Shown one piece after another: positions 1-13,734 of a DNA stretch of 64,000 bases. The notes under the pieces were generated by a model. The model saw only the letters and a program-made list of their open reading frames with translations. It did not search any database and was not told where the DNA came from. How positions within the stretch are numbered: position 1 is the first letter of the stretch; each line of letters begins with the position of its first letter. The stretch lies in the NCBI RefSeq assembly GCF_041260155.1, contig NC_091935.1:40013303-40077302 (forward strand). Direction: 5' to 3'. Source of the stretch: Ptychodera flava. Its lineage: Eukaryota > Hemichordata > Enteropneusta > Ptychoderidae. Made by a program: the position numbers and the translations under genes.

Positions 1-739
1 TAATTTTTCCCTCATAATTAGATACAATTTCAGAAAAAGTTTGACATGTATTCACAGTGCTGTCCGATTTTGCAAAGGTATTTGTGAAAAATTGGAATTT
101 GCCATTTTGGTGTTCCATTATCAGTTCATTGTGTGCTTGAAGTTTTATATAATTTAGTTCTCCCTTTTACCCCATGGTAGATGTAAATCTAACATAAATA
201 ATGTGTTCCTTGGTTTCAATCTCACATCACCCAGTAACTTAGTGTGAGTTTTTAGTTGTACCCGCATGTCAGTCCTTCACAGTGATAATTCATTTGTGGA
301 CGAGTAAACTGTGACTGTTTAATAACCTTGGTTTTTATTGCAGCTTTAACAAAGAATTAATGACTAATGATGTGGCAATAATTTGTATCCCATGTATAAT
401 CATAGAGAGTGGAGGTCTTCCTTCCACTGTCTATGGTTTTAATAAGTATTCTGTAAAGAAGAGATTGGATGCAGCACTTCAGCATTCAGAAAGTTGTAGC
501 AGTGAATGATTAGAATTAGCAACTCAAAACAAAAATGTCTCTTCTTTTAAGAATATTTGTTTGTGTTTTGAAACATTTTTCCTGATGTGTCATAATTTTT
601 CATTTGCTATCTTGTATCATGTCATTATGTTTTAATGGAATATGTGTTATGTGTAAAAATCACCCAACAGTTACATTCAGGGTAATAGCATTAAAATTAC
701 AATGATTTCTATCCATGTATCTGATAATTACATTCACAG

Positions 740-3700
740 GTTCCAAGCTTAGTTGGTTTAGCTGGTGCAGCACAGATCACAGCTCCGTTTGATTCTACTC
801 TGGCAGCACTAGGACTACCACAGCCACCACCACTGCCAGGCAATGTGGATCCTTCCAAAATAGAGGAAATAAGGCGAACTATCTACGTTGGAAACCTTGA
901 TCCCAGGTCAGTGCACAGACCTGTAATTTTGTAGCTCTTCTGAAATCAAATATTAACTGCTTTTTTGAACAAACTATTATTTTGTGAATAAACAATGAGA
1001 AATTGGGTGTGAGATTGATTGAGCTTTGTCTAACATTCATGAGGATTATTTAGAGAAACAACAACTTCATTGGTATATACATGAAATCAAAATCTATGGA
1101 AACTCATAATGTGCAGACTTCAGAACCAAGTCTCTATTTCTTCTTTTTTCTACAGACTGTCACAGCTGAGCAGTTGTTAAATTTTTTCTCACAAGTTGGT
1201 GAAGTGAAATACGTGCGTATGGCAGGTGATGAAACACAGCCAACTAGGTTTGCCTTTGTTGAATTCAGTGACCAGAAGTCAGTAGCAGCTGCCTTGACCT
1301 ACAATGGAGTTATGTTCGGTGGCAGACCCCTAAAGTAAGTCTCATTGTCTATACAGCTTCACATATTTCCACCTGTTGGTAAGTCTAGAGGAAGTCTGTA
1401 CATGTATTTTATGTGACAGGAAGAAGTATATATGATCTATCTTAGTACAGTCTAGATGGCATAGATCCTTTGCTTTCAGCTGCTCAACAAAACTAAAAGA
1501 AGAAAGATCAGATGAATGAATGTTTTGATTGTGAGCCTTATGTGAGGTGGATTTTCCGCAGTTATCACAGTAACACAAGTCATGAAACAGAAAGTCGTAA
1601 ACATTTGCTCAAAGTTTCCACTGGGAAACTTAATAAGCATCCTCTTTCATAATCAAGACTAAAAATCTGGGGTCACTACGCAAATTTTTGGGTGAAGAAA
1701 CACAAATTACCGAAGATGTACCAATATTTGCAACTCAAAATACCTGCTATACCCTGTAGTACTATGAATATGGTAACAAATGAAAATTGTCATTTTCACA
1801 GAGATACAAGATGGTGCAAGCTTTATTTACTCCATAGGTTTCAAAATGAGTCTATAATTGAGTGCTGCCTGAAGCACAATATACCTTATAGGCATGTTTG
1901 TAATCGATGTAGTAGTGTTTCATTATTGTATAATCATAATATCAAGCGTGAAAGGATGCTTTCAGAGTTTTCCTAGAGACCTAGGAATTTCGAGATTACA
2001 ATCAATATTTTAAAAAGTATGTTTATTCAAGAACTAAAAATGAATTCTCTCTGTCAGATCTGTACATTCTAAAGTATACATGCACGCAGTACATACCATA
2101 TACATGTATGCATCATTCAGAATCAAAATCACAACAGTAGGAAGAGAACAGTGCTAAAGCTTTGAATTATCAATATTTTGATAACTTTAATGCAAACATG
2201 CAGTACCTGATGGATACCAGTATCAACCCTGAGAAGAAATGTGTACTTTAGTAAATCAAAAATGATCCTCCAAGAAATTACTCAGTATTGGAAGAATTCT
2301 GTAATTGTTGTCAAAATTTCAGTCTACATTAAATCATAGACTCTAATGAAGAGGGACTTGCAATTGCGGTCTTGAGAATCTATGATTAATGATATTTGCT
2401 CTTACTTGTTTGTTTTTGTTGTGTCAACAGAATTAATCATTCCAACAATGCCATTGTCAAGCCACAAACCAAGACACCTGAAGCTGCTGCAAGAGAAATG
2501 GAAGAGGCAATGAAAAGAGTACGGGATGCACAGGCTTTAATACAAGCTGCAATTGACCCAGGTACATACCTGCTCATTAATGTTTCATCCACCTGCATGT
2601 CATGTCAGCATGTTATCAACATGTAATGTTGATATTACATGAATGTCTTTGATCATGTGTCATGGACTTGGGAGCTATCATATCATACACTTGCTGTTGT
2701 AAAAGTTCTGGTGAAATACCATGGGAGTGACTGAAATGTGGTATGAGGTGTTTGTTCCATTCATCAGAACAGAGGAGTACAACTCTTTTCCTGATTTACA
2801 TTTCAGTGCTGGAAGTGCTGGTGTTCCTATCAAGATTTGTGGCATTCCATTCTTTCAATAAGGGATAAATATACTGGAAAAAGCTGTTTAAATTTGCAAG
2901 CTCTTGAGTTTTCACCTTGATTTCCACAGCTTACGGTGTAGTTTTTTGGCAGTATTTATTCTGCTGGTGTTAAAAGAGCATTGTCTTCTTCAGCTATGAT
3001 AATTTAAAACACACTATTCAACATCATAGAATTGTTTTGAATAATGGCCGGAAATCATTTCTGTTTGTTTAGGAGCGCTAGTAGGCATGTGGCCTGTGCT
3101 CATAGTTCTCTTGCAGCATGCTTGATAAGAAGATGAATTCATGATAGTTTGTGACTTTGAAGTGGCTGGTTTGCTGCGGACAGACTTGCACCTAACAAGC
3201 TTTTCATTACAGCAAATGTGTGTATATCTCCTTGGCCATCTCAATTTGTTTTTATCTTGTAGAATTGGGTCCAAAGGCAGGCTCAAGCACTGATGGTAAA
3301 TAACTTTCTCGATACAAACAACATATGTCTGTTCTGTGAGCTACTATGAAAGCATGAGAGGTAGGGGCTGTTGAACTTGACTGCCAGGGTAGGCAGTGAC
3401 ATCATCAATATCAGCTGATTTCCTGATAACAGGTATCTCTTCACGTGAAATTTTCCACAATGAGTACATCAATGCAAGGAGTGACCTGTTCAGAGCATGT
3501 TGTTCATTGTTTCAGCAACTCTTTATCATCTCCAAATATTTCTTTTTCTTCCTTTGTTTCTTTCAACAGAGTTCAAAGATAATGACACAGATGTCAAGAA
3601 AAAGAAGAGCAGGTCACGCTCAAGGTCTAGAGACAGGCACAAGCGATCTCGGTCTCGCTCTAGATCAAAGCGTAGATCAAGGTCTCGCTCTAGAAGACGT

Positions 3701-3866
3701 TCAAGGTCAAGAGGACGTTATTCCAGATCTCCAAAGAGGCGATCTCACAGTCCCCGTCGCAGGCGTTCACGATCACGTAGCAGAGGAAGAGATAGGAGAA
3801 GATCCAGATCTAGGTCAAGGTCAGCTGAACATTTATTATCTGCTAGGATGTTTATTCATCTCCCAA

Positions 3867-3958
<92 letters not shown>

Positions 3959-6900
3959 TGTCAGTCTATTATAAATAAAATCAATTAATACAACTTACAC
4001 CTGTATTAGTTTTAACATATACACATAGGTTTGTTTATAGTTATGGACATAGCAGTGACAGCTATTTTGATCAGTTGGCAATTGTTGCCTGTATGTGTAT
4101 GTGTATGTTTGCCAGGTGCAAAAGCTTTCAAACTTCTGCATAATAATATCAGCTCAGCATGTTTGTGTGAATTTCAATGTTTTATTGCAACAGAGGATAG
4201 CATCACATGCATTTAGAGACATGTCACTAGCAAAGCATACGCTTGTGATACCAACAATTGCATATGTTTTCCTGTTTTCCACAGAGACCACAAAAGGTCA
4301 AGAACACCACCACGTGGCTACAGAGGTCGTTATACACGTAGTAGGAGTAGGTAAGTAGTGATTCTATCTCAAAATTTCATGATACAGAGGAAGTCTGCTA
4401 ATGTGGAAGTTGTTCCATCATGTTTAGAATGACTTGGTGTCAGTCATATCAGGATCATTTCTTCATTGTGAAGAGACCACATTTTAAAATCAACTAAAAT
4501 CAGATCATTGATGAGTTCAGTGTATCAGCTTCAAATCTTACTGCAATCCTGTATATTCTGTGACACAATGGGGCTGTTATAGTTTTGAAATTGTGGTGAA
4601 GGTGCGGAGACTTTTCAACTAATGGCAGGGGAGGTTGTGATGCATTGCAGAATCATGTGAGGAGTGGTATATTCAATTTTATTGGGCTTGGTATGGTGTC
4701 CAAGTGATGATTTTGTAAATTTGCATATCATGCCACAGGGAGAGTCATCTCTCCATTCTCAGTCTGACTTTCTGGTGATGCCTTGTATCGACAAAATTGA
4801 TTTGATCAGATGTTTGAACTTTGAAATAGTTCATCATACATCTTTGAAGTTTCCTCAAGACAAACAGTACCTATTTTTAAAACATTTTACCTCAAGAGTT
4901 GTTTGTGTCATATTTCACTTCTCATATATGCCAGAATGTTTTGCAACATCAAGACATATACAATCATTTTACGTAAAAAAAATATTTCTTTGTGATACAT
5001 TCATGTGGAATGGCCATAGTAGTTCACAATCAGACGGGTTGGGTTTGCAGTTGACACACACACATGGCTACAGAAGTTACTGTGCTTGGCAATTTTGAGT
5101 TGGAATTCTTTCAGTAGGGAATGCGTAGTTCTTTTCATAAATTCATACAAACTTGAAATAATGCAAGAATTAGTTACTGTTCATTTATTTCTTGCCATTA
5201 TAGTGACACATAGAAATTGATTACTTGAGGGGAATTATCCCATCTTTCAAATTATGAGCAGTCTGTCACAATATCACATTGCTTGATTCTGGATGTACTG
5301 GTATAACATGCAAAAAACTTTCTATCAATTGTAGTTCATAAACATAAAACAAACAAAAAAATATCAAAAAGAAAACTATATTTCTAATCAGTATTACTGT
5401 TTCCATGTTGAAGATCACTCATACCTATACTGATATGTAACATTATGCCTTGAGCAACAGCACCATTGTCATGAATATTATTTACTGGTTTTTATCCATT
5501 GAATGTTTTACAAGGCATGTACAAGTTGCCACTCTGTAGCAGAGGTGTAACTGCAAACCCAGTCTCACATAGGTTGTATTCTTGGGAAATACATGGATCA
5601 AGGATACAATTACCATTCATCATTTATCACATGTAGTAATATTTCACATTTATATGATACAATTTTGTATGCCTAATGGTGAAGTATTTTCCCTGTCATA
5701 TTTTATTCAACAGTCCAAGTGGTGCAACAGGGAATAGTAACAAGACTGGGTAAATGTGCTCTATTTTGCACCCTTATTTTAATATGCATTTGAAGCCATA
5801 TCAGCGTATCATGCATTGGTTTCAAAAAAACACAATATGACACATTGTTTTCAGACCAGACTTTACTCAGAGTCTGTTCTGTGCCATGTAGGTGACACAT
5901 CAGTGCATCCAATCCCACAGCAGATAGAAGGACAGTAGCTGTAACTTCTGATTATGTTTTCATTATTTTTGTTCCAGAAAACAAACACAGTTACGTCTTT
6001 TCCCACCATAAAATGTTAAAATACTCAGCATTAGCTATATGTGATGTTATTGTTGACAAATGAATTCTAGTTTAGATGATTTCATTTGTTGACAATAAGA
6101 ATGGACATTATGCACATCCAGGCTGTGTTGACTGGTTGAATGTAGTTGGCATAAATTGACCTGATATTTGGAGTCTGATAAGAAACTGTACTGTACAAAC
6201 AGAACAAAAGTACTTGGAAATGTAGCAAAAGTTACAGCTAATGGAGAATCAAGACTGCTCTATAAACATGACTGCACAGTAACCTGTCTCCTTTAACAAA
6301 TGCCATATCAGAAAGGAAAAAAAAACTAGACAAACAAGGATACAGCGATAAATTATGATGTTGCACGGTATTTGCACATTGATTTGATATCAATCACATA
6401 GGTTCAATATGAAAACAGCCACATTTGCTTACCAAGAGTATTAAGCAGGAATTCCAGCAAAGAAACATAGTTGCTGAAATGGTATAACTTTATCCAAATT
6501 ACGGTTATATAATAACTTGTAACTATTTTCAAGATTAATTTGCTGTATGACTGAGTTCAGCATGAATTTGAAAATGAGACACATGAAGACTTTACACAAT
6601 AATTAATATACAATATGTTATGAATATCATTTCCAGATGAATTTAGATTGCTGGCAAGTATTGCCTGCTGACAGATTCTCACAGACAAAAATAGGAATAG
6701 GTGATATGGCTCTATGCCTGTCATTGTGATAAATTACACCATATGAGCTTCAGACATTGGACTGGAAAAATTATATGACTGTGGTATCTATGTTTACAGA
6801 GGCATATTGTTATTTCAATTTATAAAATTTTGACAGCATATTTGTCATTATTATCTGTAAGGATTTGCAGCTAGCGGTTTAGTATGTAGCTTGGATGAGT

Positions 6901-9900
6901 TACAGGGTATGATATTTATGTACCGTAGAACATTGTTAAATTTACAAAACTAGGAGAGAGGTGTCTTACTTTCATTTATCACATTTAGTGCAAACTTTGA
7001 GAGCCATACCCATAATGCTATCCCATATTTGTAAAAGGAGTTACCTATTGCCAACTGTCAATATTGATTTGTGAAAATGTCATTAACTATTAGACAAGTA
7101 ACACGGAGGCTACAACAGCTGATCAAAACAGTTCAATACTGATGAAAAGTGATGTTATATTGACTTTACTTTAATGTTTAGTTCTAACATTATACAGTAG
7201 AGACACTGTAATGAAAGTTAAACAATTGCCAATCACGTGCTGATGATATTCTCTATTTGCAGTCCATCTTTCAGCTTTTGAACAGAGAGTTAAAATTTCA
7301 CTAATGTTGTAAAATTTTCTTTGTATCCACTTCAGTCAGAGTACATGACAGCTAGACATGTTCTCTGACAACAAAACCAGGACCATAGTTTCACTTCACT
7401 TGGTATAGCTACATTTTAATCCTTTTCCTGCCAGACAGTATCATATCCCCATCTGCCAAGTCAGTGAAAGGCGGTATTGAACCAAAAACATATCTTTTTT
7501 CACCCACTTGGCTTGGTATGTTATAGCAGCTTTAGCCCATACCATAAAAAAAATTGTTTACAGTATCTATGTTTTCAGGGGCCTTCAAATTTTCATTTTT
7601 TTCATTTAAGTGTGACATATGAGACCGGTTTTGCTTCTCTATGTTTTACCAACTTGACAGTGAAATATGAACTTGGCAGGATAAGGGATTAAAGGTGACA
7701 TTGTTTTGGTAACATCCATGTAATTCACATGGTACACACACTCTTACTACAGTGTACACTAAAAATGCAGCCGTCTGTTTACATTTGATGAAAGATCACA
7801 TGTACCTTCAATGAATTACAAAAGATACTAGAAATATATCTTTACTCTCACTGTGCCTGCACAGCTGTACTGCTAATCATTTCTGTATGTAAATGTTTTA
7901 TCCTGCGACTCCTACACGTAGATTCATGTAATGACATGTTGAACTAAATACAGAACTGATATACATAATATGACTTTGCTGAAACCTGTAAACAATTTGA
8001 TCCCAACATTTTGAGAAAGCCACCAGTTCTAAATAAGACACCATATGTATCATGGACATTTGAAAAATGATAAAGTGATGAGTGAGAATGAAAGAGGCAG
8101 AGAATTTATAAATGAAATTTGCAAATGAACAGGAAAAATATGACAGAACAACATAAATCATCATATGAGTGTAGATTTCATGCTAGACTCTAATGATAAG
8201 AATGCTTTCAAAATGTTAAATTTGAAAGTTTTTTCATCATCAGTGTTGCAAGTCTACATGACATTGGTTCATTAAAGTCACATTTGGTTTTATGCTATCC
8301 ATAATGAACAAAATGGTGTACCCTTTCTCCAAGTTTCAGATTGTCTGCTATTGTGATAAATGTGTGGTGATCAGATTTATCAGCTCATGATGAAAATGGT
8401 TGTAGCAGTAGTAGTCAATATCTGTATGGCTTCAGCCTTCTAAATTTGTGAACATTGTCAGTGTATGATAGTAATGTTGTCCCAGTGACAGAAATGTCCA
8501 AGCAGAAGTTCAATCACTTTTCATGATACCTCTAGCATACAGAAAACCATTTTACTCACAACAACAAAGGTTTCAAATGTAAACATATGTTCACAAAATG
8601 GGAACACTGCCTGCCATGTACACACTTTATCTGACATCTGCATGATTCCATTGTTTGATTTCTGTGACAATGTGCACTAGTAACATAAAAGGATTTGTCT
8701 TGCCTTTTTAAGGGAGCGCCGTCGCAGAAGTCGCAGTCCAAGGAGCCGTAGATCAAGGTCACGGACTAGAAGATCCCCCAAAAGAAGGTCAAGATCATCA
8801 TCTGATTCACCAAAACGATCAAAGTGAGTACCTCGGTCTACAGTTCATTCGCAGTTTAAGTCTGGATGGTCATATTCGTATGCTTTGCTGCAAAAGAGAT
8901 ATAGCCCATGCCACAAGCTGTCTACCAGAAAGTTGTGAAACATACCCAGACAGCATGTCATTTACACATATCTATTGCGACAGGCATATCTAAGTTTATA
9001 GCTCAAATTATCTACCAGAGTTCGTCAACATTTGCGACTTGACATGATGTCATATATATGCTACCACTGGTGACACCTCCAGCCAACTCTGTGAAAGCCT
9101 ATTTTCTGTGGCAACTTAACAACAAGTATTGATACTACGGTAAAGTTTCAAACAACTTCCAAAACCAATAATAGTAATTTGCTCACATTTAGATCAGTTT
9201 TGTCATTCAGTGTGATCTGGGACCATCAGTCATAAGATCACACAGTGCTAACACTTTCCCAGTGTGGTAACCTACATATAGGAATGACCTGTTCATATGA
9301 CAGGTGTACATACCTGTCACCAAGGTGCTTGGAAGTTACCAGTGTAACTTCATATCATGCTATGTATGATTAGCTATCATCGGTATTCTATGTTGTATCC
9401 AATTCACTCTGTAATACATGTATACAAGCATGTGAAGAGGAGATATTGTGTTATCTGTTGAATATTCAAAATCCAGCTGTGCAGTCCTGTAAAGTATGCA
9501 AATTAAATGTATGTTGTGGTAGACAAAGCCTATTTTTGGAGCCCTTATTTCACAGTATGTTTGATTTGTAAATCCTGCATCATGAGTCGACCTATGGACA
9601 AACGTGAAGCTAGTAGCAAGAAACCATGTTATTCTGATATCTTAGATACAAAGTGAAATGCCGATATTCTCTCATCATGATTTTGAGTTGCTGAAAAATC
9701 TTATCAGGATGACTTTGCTTCTGATCTTTTGTACACACAAACATATATGATCAGATTCCTGCCCTTCTCATTTTATGACTACATTTTGTTCTCAGGCGCA
9801 AGAAGAAAGATAAAGATCGTGACCGTGAACGTGACCGTGAAAGAGATCGTAGTCGGGAACGTGAGAGAAGCAAGAAACACAAGAGAGACAAAGACCGCGA

Positions 9901-10105
9901 CAGAGAACACAGGGAAAGCAAATCCAAGGAGGTGAAAGTCACCAGAGATTATGATGAAGAAGAGAAAGGATACGACAGTGATAAAGAACGTGATAGTAGT
10001 AGCAGTAGCAAAGAACAACAAAATGATGACAGAGATATAAAAGATGAGAGAGATTACAGTCCAAAGGAAAACACTGAACAGATGGATATGGACCTTAGTG
10101 ACTAA
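740..10105 (+). CDS. SREK1: SREK1-like splicing regulator (3' part; 5' exons outside window)
   Basis: SR-related nuclear protein that modulates splice-site choice. Exons read: 740-906 (or 740-922), 1156-1334, 2431-2561, 3263-3295, 3570-3819, 4285-4350, 8713-8823, 9796-10105, stop TAA at 10103. The first exon gives a Pro/Gly/Ala linker, then IEEIRRTIYVGNL, the RNP2 strand of the second RRM. The second exon completes the RRM (FFSQVGEVKYVRMAGDET, FAFVEF as RNP1, GRPLK). The third exon has INHSNNAIVKP and the AAAREMEEAMKRVRDAQ helix typical of SREK1. Later exons encode a dense RS domain, then an RE/KD-rich acidic-basic tail ending MDMDLSD. All junctions agree in codon phase except the first (see findings). 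The upstream exons that should encode the first RRM are not visible. Identity is recognised from family knowledge; intron-exon detail is read from the sequence. Confidence 0.9.
3868..3956. repeat. (TA)n microsatellite
   Basis: About 40 uninterrupted TA steps begin some 50 bases after the donor of the main RS-domain exon of SREK1. Apparent protein-coding frames running through it (Tyr-Ile repeats) are artefacts of the repeat. Confidence 0.97.
4351..8712 (+). other. Long SREK1 intron
   Basis: A 4.36-kb intron between two RS-domain exons, with donor GTAAGT at 4351 and acceptor ending in TTTTTAAG at 8712. Apart from the small TTAA-flanked element at 7420-7688, I see only AT-rich intronic sequence with no convincing exon on either strand. 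Confidence 0.7.
7416..7692. mobile_element. Short TTAA-flanked MITE (piggyBac-like termini)
   Basis: The element reads TTAA-TCCTTTTCCTGCC at the left and GGCAGGATAAGGGA-TTAA at the right, so the terminal inverted repeats are imperfect and TTAA is duplicated at both ends. The body is ~270 bp with no gene. The motif CTGCCAAGTC.GTGAAA just inside the left end is shared with the larger element at 26424-28089, which suggests one family. TTAA target sites are typical of piggyBac, but no transposase is present, so the superfamily is inferred. Confidence 0.72.
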
Positions 10106-11188
10106 TCACTGCCAATACACTCTTGTACTTCCAAATGTAATTCTATCTTAGTTCAAACACCATCTGTTTTATTGAATTTAGACCAGGCACCTATGAAAGA
10201 AATTGTTGAAATCTACATGGTATTTTTCACATTGTACCTTCCAGTCGTAAAAGTACTGTTTGTTATCCCACATAATTTGTGTAACTTAGTGTTAAACAAA
10301 CATTGTCCTTGCCACCATACACATTGTACATTACATGTGTTCCATGTTCACCTGGATGGAATGCCTTTCCAATGATGTAGTTTGATTAACACCATATTCA
10401 AGAGTTTTTTTAGATCCACAGTCTCACAATATCACAGCAATAATCCCTGATAATCACCAGTCCTGTTGGTTTTCATGGCCAATGGTAGTCTCCTTGTTAA
10501 GACAGACTAAGTTTGCATATAACTTTGAATAAATTCACACTCCAAGAATTTGTTTGTCATATTTTGTACCTAATTAGGTATGCCGAAATATTTCATCCCA
10601 TGTTCAAGTGTGTTCAGTATGTTAACTGAAAGGTTCAAAGTAGAGTATCATTGTTAGTTTCACACAAAGTCTACGTATGTGCTTCATTCATTTTGCATCC
10701 TCAAGCTTTTATCATTTTCATTGCTTGGACGTTTTTTCATTTGTACCATTTGCTTTTTGTTCAGACTATTAAGTTTCAAAGCCTTATTTTTCAAGAGAAA
10801 GTGGAATGATACTTTAGGTACCTACATAGTGAATTAAAAAATCATTTCCTAGAAAGGTGACTTTGTCATGTGTTTTATTGGTGGATGACAGACACCAAGG
10901 TATTCTATGAGATCACTGATAACTTAGTTACAGTTTGTGTGCTATTTGTGGTGAAGAGTATGTGTGTGTGTGTGAGTGCTTCATTAGCTCTTCAGTGTAT
11001 GGAGGGGTTGCAGTCAGAAAAATTATAACAACTTGGCTCAGTTATTGAAACACTCATTTTAAAAGGTGGGGATTTAGCCAAATGGTTTTGACTGTGATGT
11101 CTTTAGCTAGGTGACTGGGTGTTGTACATTGTGATTTGAACCTGATAGTTACTCATATGACTGCAAAGTACCAAGTATTGAAAATAAA
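10106..11188 (+). other. SREK1 3' UTR with two candidate poly(A) signals
   Basis: AT-rich sequence follows the stop codon. AATAAA occurs at 10528-10533 and again at 11183-11188, so short and long 3' ends are both possible. Which one is used cannot be told from sequence alone. Confidence 0.55.
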
Positions 11189-13734
11189 ATCTATTCCACC
11201 CCTTAAATAAGGCAAAAATCAACAGCAAAGGAAAAAACCCATATCAAAATGCTGCAATGTTTTGGTGTACTGTTTTATACCACTCCAACCCTGGGCCCAT
11301 GCACAATTTGGTCTGCTGGAAATAACGATACATTTACTTTCATTATAAGTGATTGTGGTAGAATCATGAGGTTGAGTTCGCTGTAGGTCAGTCAGGAAAG
11401 GGATACTGTCAAGTTGTGTTGGAATTGATTCAAGTGAGATCGGCTAGTTTGCTATTGATAACAGAGAACATTGATGCAAAGAATTCTACCAAGCTGTAAT
11501 TCTTGAAAACATCCATGTAAATATCACAGCCAAGTTTCTTCAACTGTTCTACAGTGATTTCCATCAGATGCCTTGCTTATCACGCTACTGAAGTAGTGCT
11601 AGTGTGACAAAGTATGTCACAATCCACCTTTATCAGCAACCTTCCCCAGCATTTGCCACATAGTTGTGATAGAGGTAAAGACTGCCCTCAGTGGCATTTA
11701 ATGGAGAGCAATTAAAGTTTCCCTTTCTGTTGAAGTCAATGTGCATTGGCTCAGAAGGTTGTATCTTATTGGTAGGTTGTCATTATTAACAACTTAAGGA
11801 GTCTGAAAGTAGGACTGTAATACTGTACCTGATTGGATGTTTACCTGGAAGGGACCCTCCCTACAAAAGACGGTTGGGGAGACTATGCTCAGCTGACATA
11901 ACCAAACATATAGAATGGATAATGCAGCAAACAAATTTGTCAGAAGCTTGAGACACTGCACATTAGCCCTGCAGTGGTGGAGATAAGCAAGTAAAAGATA
12001 TTTGTCAACTGTCCAAAATGGTTGCTAATGCATATTCAGACAATGAATTTGAAGAATGCTATAATGATAGTGACCATGGTACAAAACTCCCTATAAGTGT
12101 GCCTCAAATCATCAAATTCAGAATGCTGATCTTGGGTAATGCTAGGATGGACCATCATGGTATTAGGTGTTCAGATCAGCTTGTCTCAGTGAAGCAGTTT
12201 TTTGTTATACATATGAAATGTCTATCATTAGGGCTTGGTTGACATGCAAGATCCACTCTCATTGTCAAAACCAATATAACTGTACAGGGAGTGATGAATC
12301 ATGTCTGTTATATACGTTATGATATCATTGTTTATTACACCTCACCTATAGTACCTATAGTAACGATCTCGTGATTGGCTAAAACTCTGCCATGTCACAT
12401 TTCGAAAACAGTGATATAATATGGTTTGATTTGCTATTTAATACCCTCGACTCTCGCCCACTAGCCGTACAAGATATTTAAAATATGTCATATGAAAATT
12501 TGTGCATCATTTCAAACGGTCATTCAATGCTCGGAGTACAAATATTGGATTTTGTGATGATTTTAAATGTTCGGTGTAATAAAATTTCTAACATATGAAG
12601 ATCGGGCAATATCACAATTTGTGGCCTGCAGCTTGGGCACCATCCCTTGGGTATGCCACAAACCATGATATTACCCTCACTGTCATGTGTTATCATTTAA
12701 TTGTATGTATGTGTACTGTGAGGACTCTATCCATCCTACATGAAAGTTTGGAATATGAACAGATTTTTGAAAAGTTGCAAGTACTGGTAATGTTAAAATA
12801 AAAAAATATTCAGTGTGCATAGACAATGGGAGGGAGATTGTAGACTGCACATCTTGCACAACATCACTGCTTTAAAAATGTAGAGTACAGGGGAAATAAC
12901 AGGAATTCACAACAATCTTTTTCAATGACCCATTTTATTGCCTGCCTGGTCAACAAATGTTTGGATACAATTGTTTACATCACCTTGAATTGTGCGCAAT
13001 GTCTGTAAAATTCTGTTAAAGTTCAGAACTTTAAAACGTATCTTGCTTTTGTCATGTTCTCTGTAATAGAAGATTAATTTACAGCACTGTGTAATCATTG
13101 TAACCTTGGACTTGATGTGTAACACACATAAAATATGATATTGAAAGTAAGTTTTGGGATTTGGAAAATATACACGCTTACTTGATGTTATGCCGTCATC
13201 TGTCATCAAAACTTAAAATGTACACACATAATTCCAGCAAAACATGATAAAAATCTCTAGTATCTTGAAATACCAGTATTATTGAACGTGACAACAAGCA
13301 TACCTTGAATATCCATGGTAAATTCTCAATTTTTGACATTATTTTGGATTTGTATTTTCATTGATATAGCAAGTTAGTTTTTTCATTCTTAAGTGTATTA
13401 ATAATCTGATCTCCACAACAGCCTTACAGCTTATAAAGGATTGCAATATGGAGTCACTGCAGCATAGCGTGGACTGACCCATTATCTAGACAGTAGGTAT
13501 CTGTGGATAGAAATATAGTAAATTACTGAAACATTTCAAGACAAAGACATTTCAATTGGTGAGCACTGTACTGCCGTTAAGCTTCATACTAGTAAATTTG
13601 GAAGAAATGGCCTTCTCAAACAAAGGTTTGTCTTTTGAACTCATTTTTAAAATAAGACATGTATAATCAAATTAGTTGCAATAGACACAGTGAACTTTTA
13701 ATTAATAGAAGGCACTAATCTGTCATGACTATTG
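11189..13734. other. Intergenic stretch, no gene seen
   Basis: Between the SREK1 3' end and the TTAA element at 13739. Short open frames occur but none has recognisable motifs or flanking splice signals in phase. No RNA gene or clear repeat was recognised. Confidence 0.5.

Noticed and set aside
3396-3988. Stand-alone open frames around the RS exon, including (TA)n-encoded Tyr-Ile tails
   Set aside because: The true exon is 3570-3819 in the SREK1 frame; the rest is intron and microsatellite.
9751-10021. Ser/Arg- and Phe-rich open frames opposite the last SREK1 exon
   Set aside because: They are complements of RS/RE codons; the sense frame is clearly the real one.
12018-12242. Short acidic open frame in the SREK1-CTH spacer
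   Set aside because: No family motif, no splice context, no conserved neighbours; could be chance.
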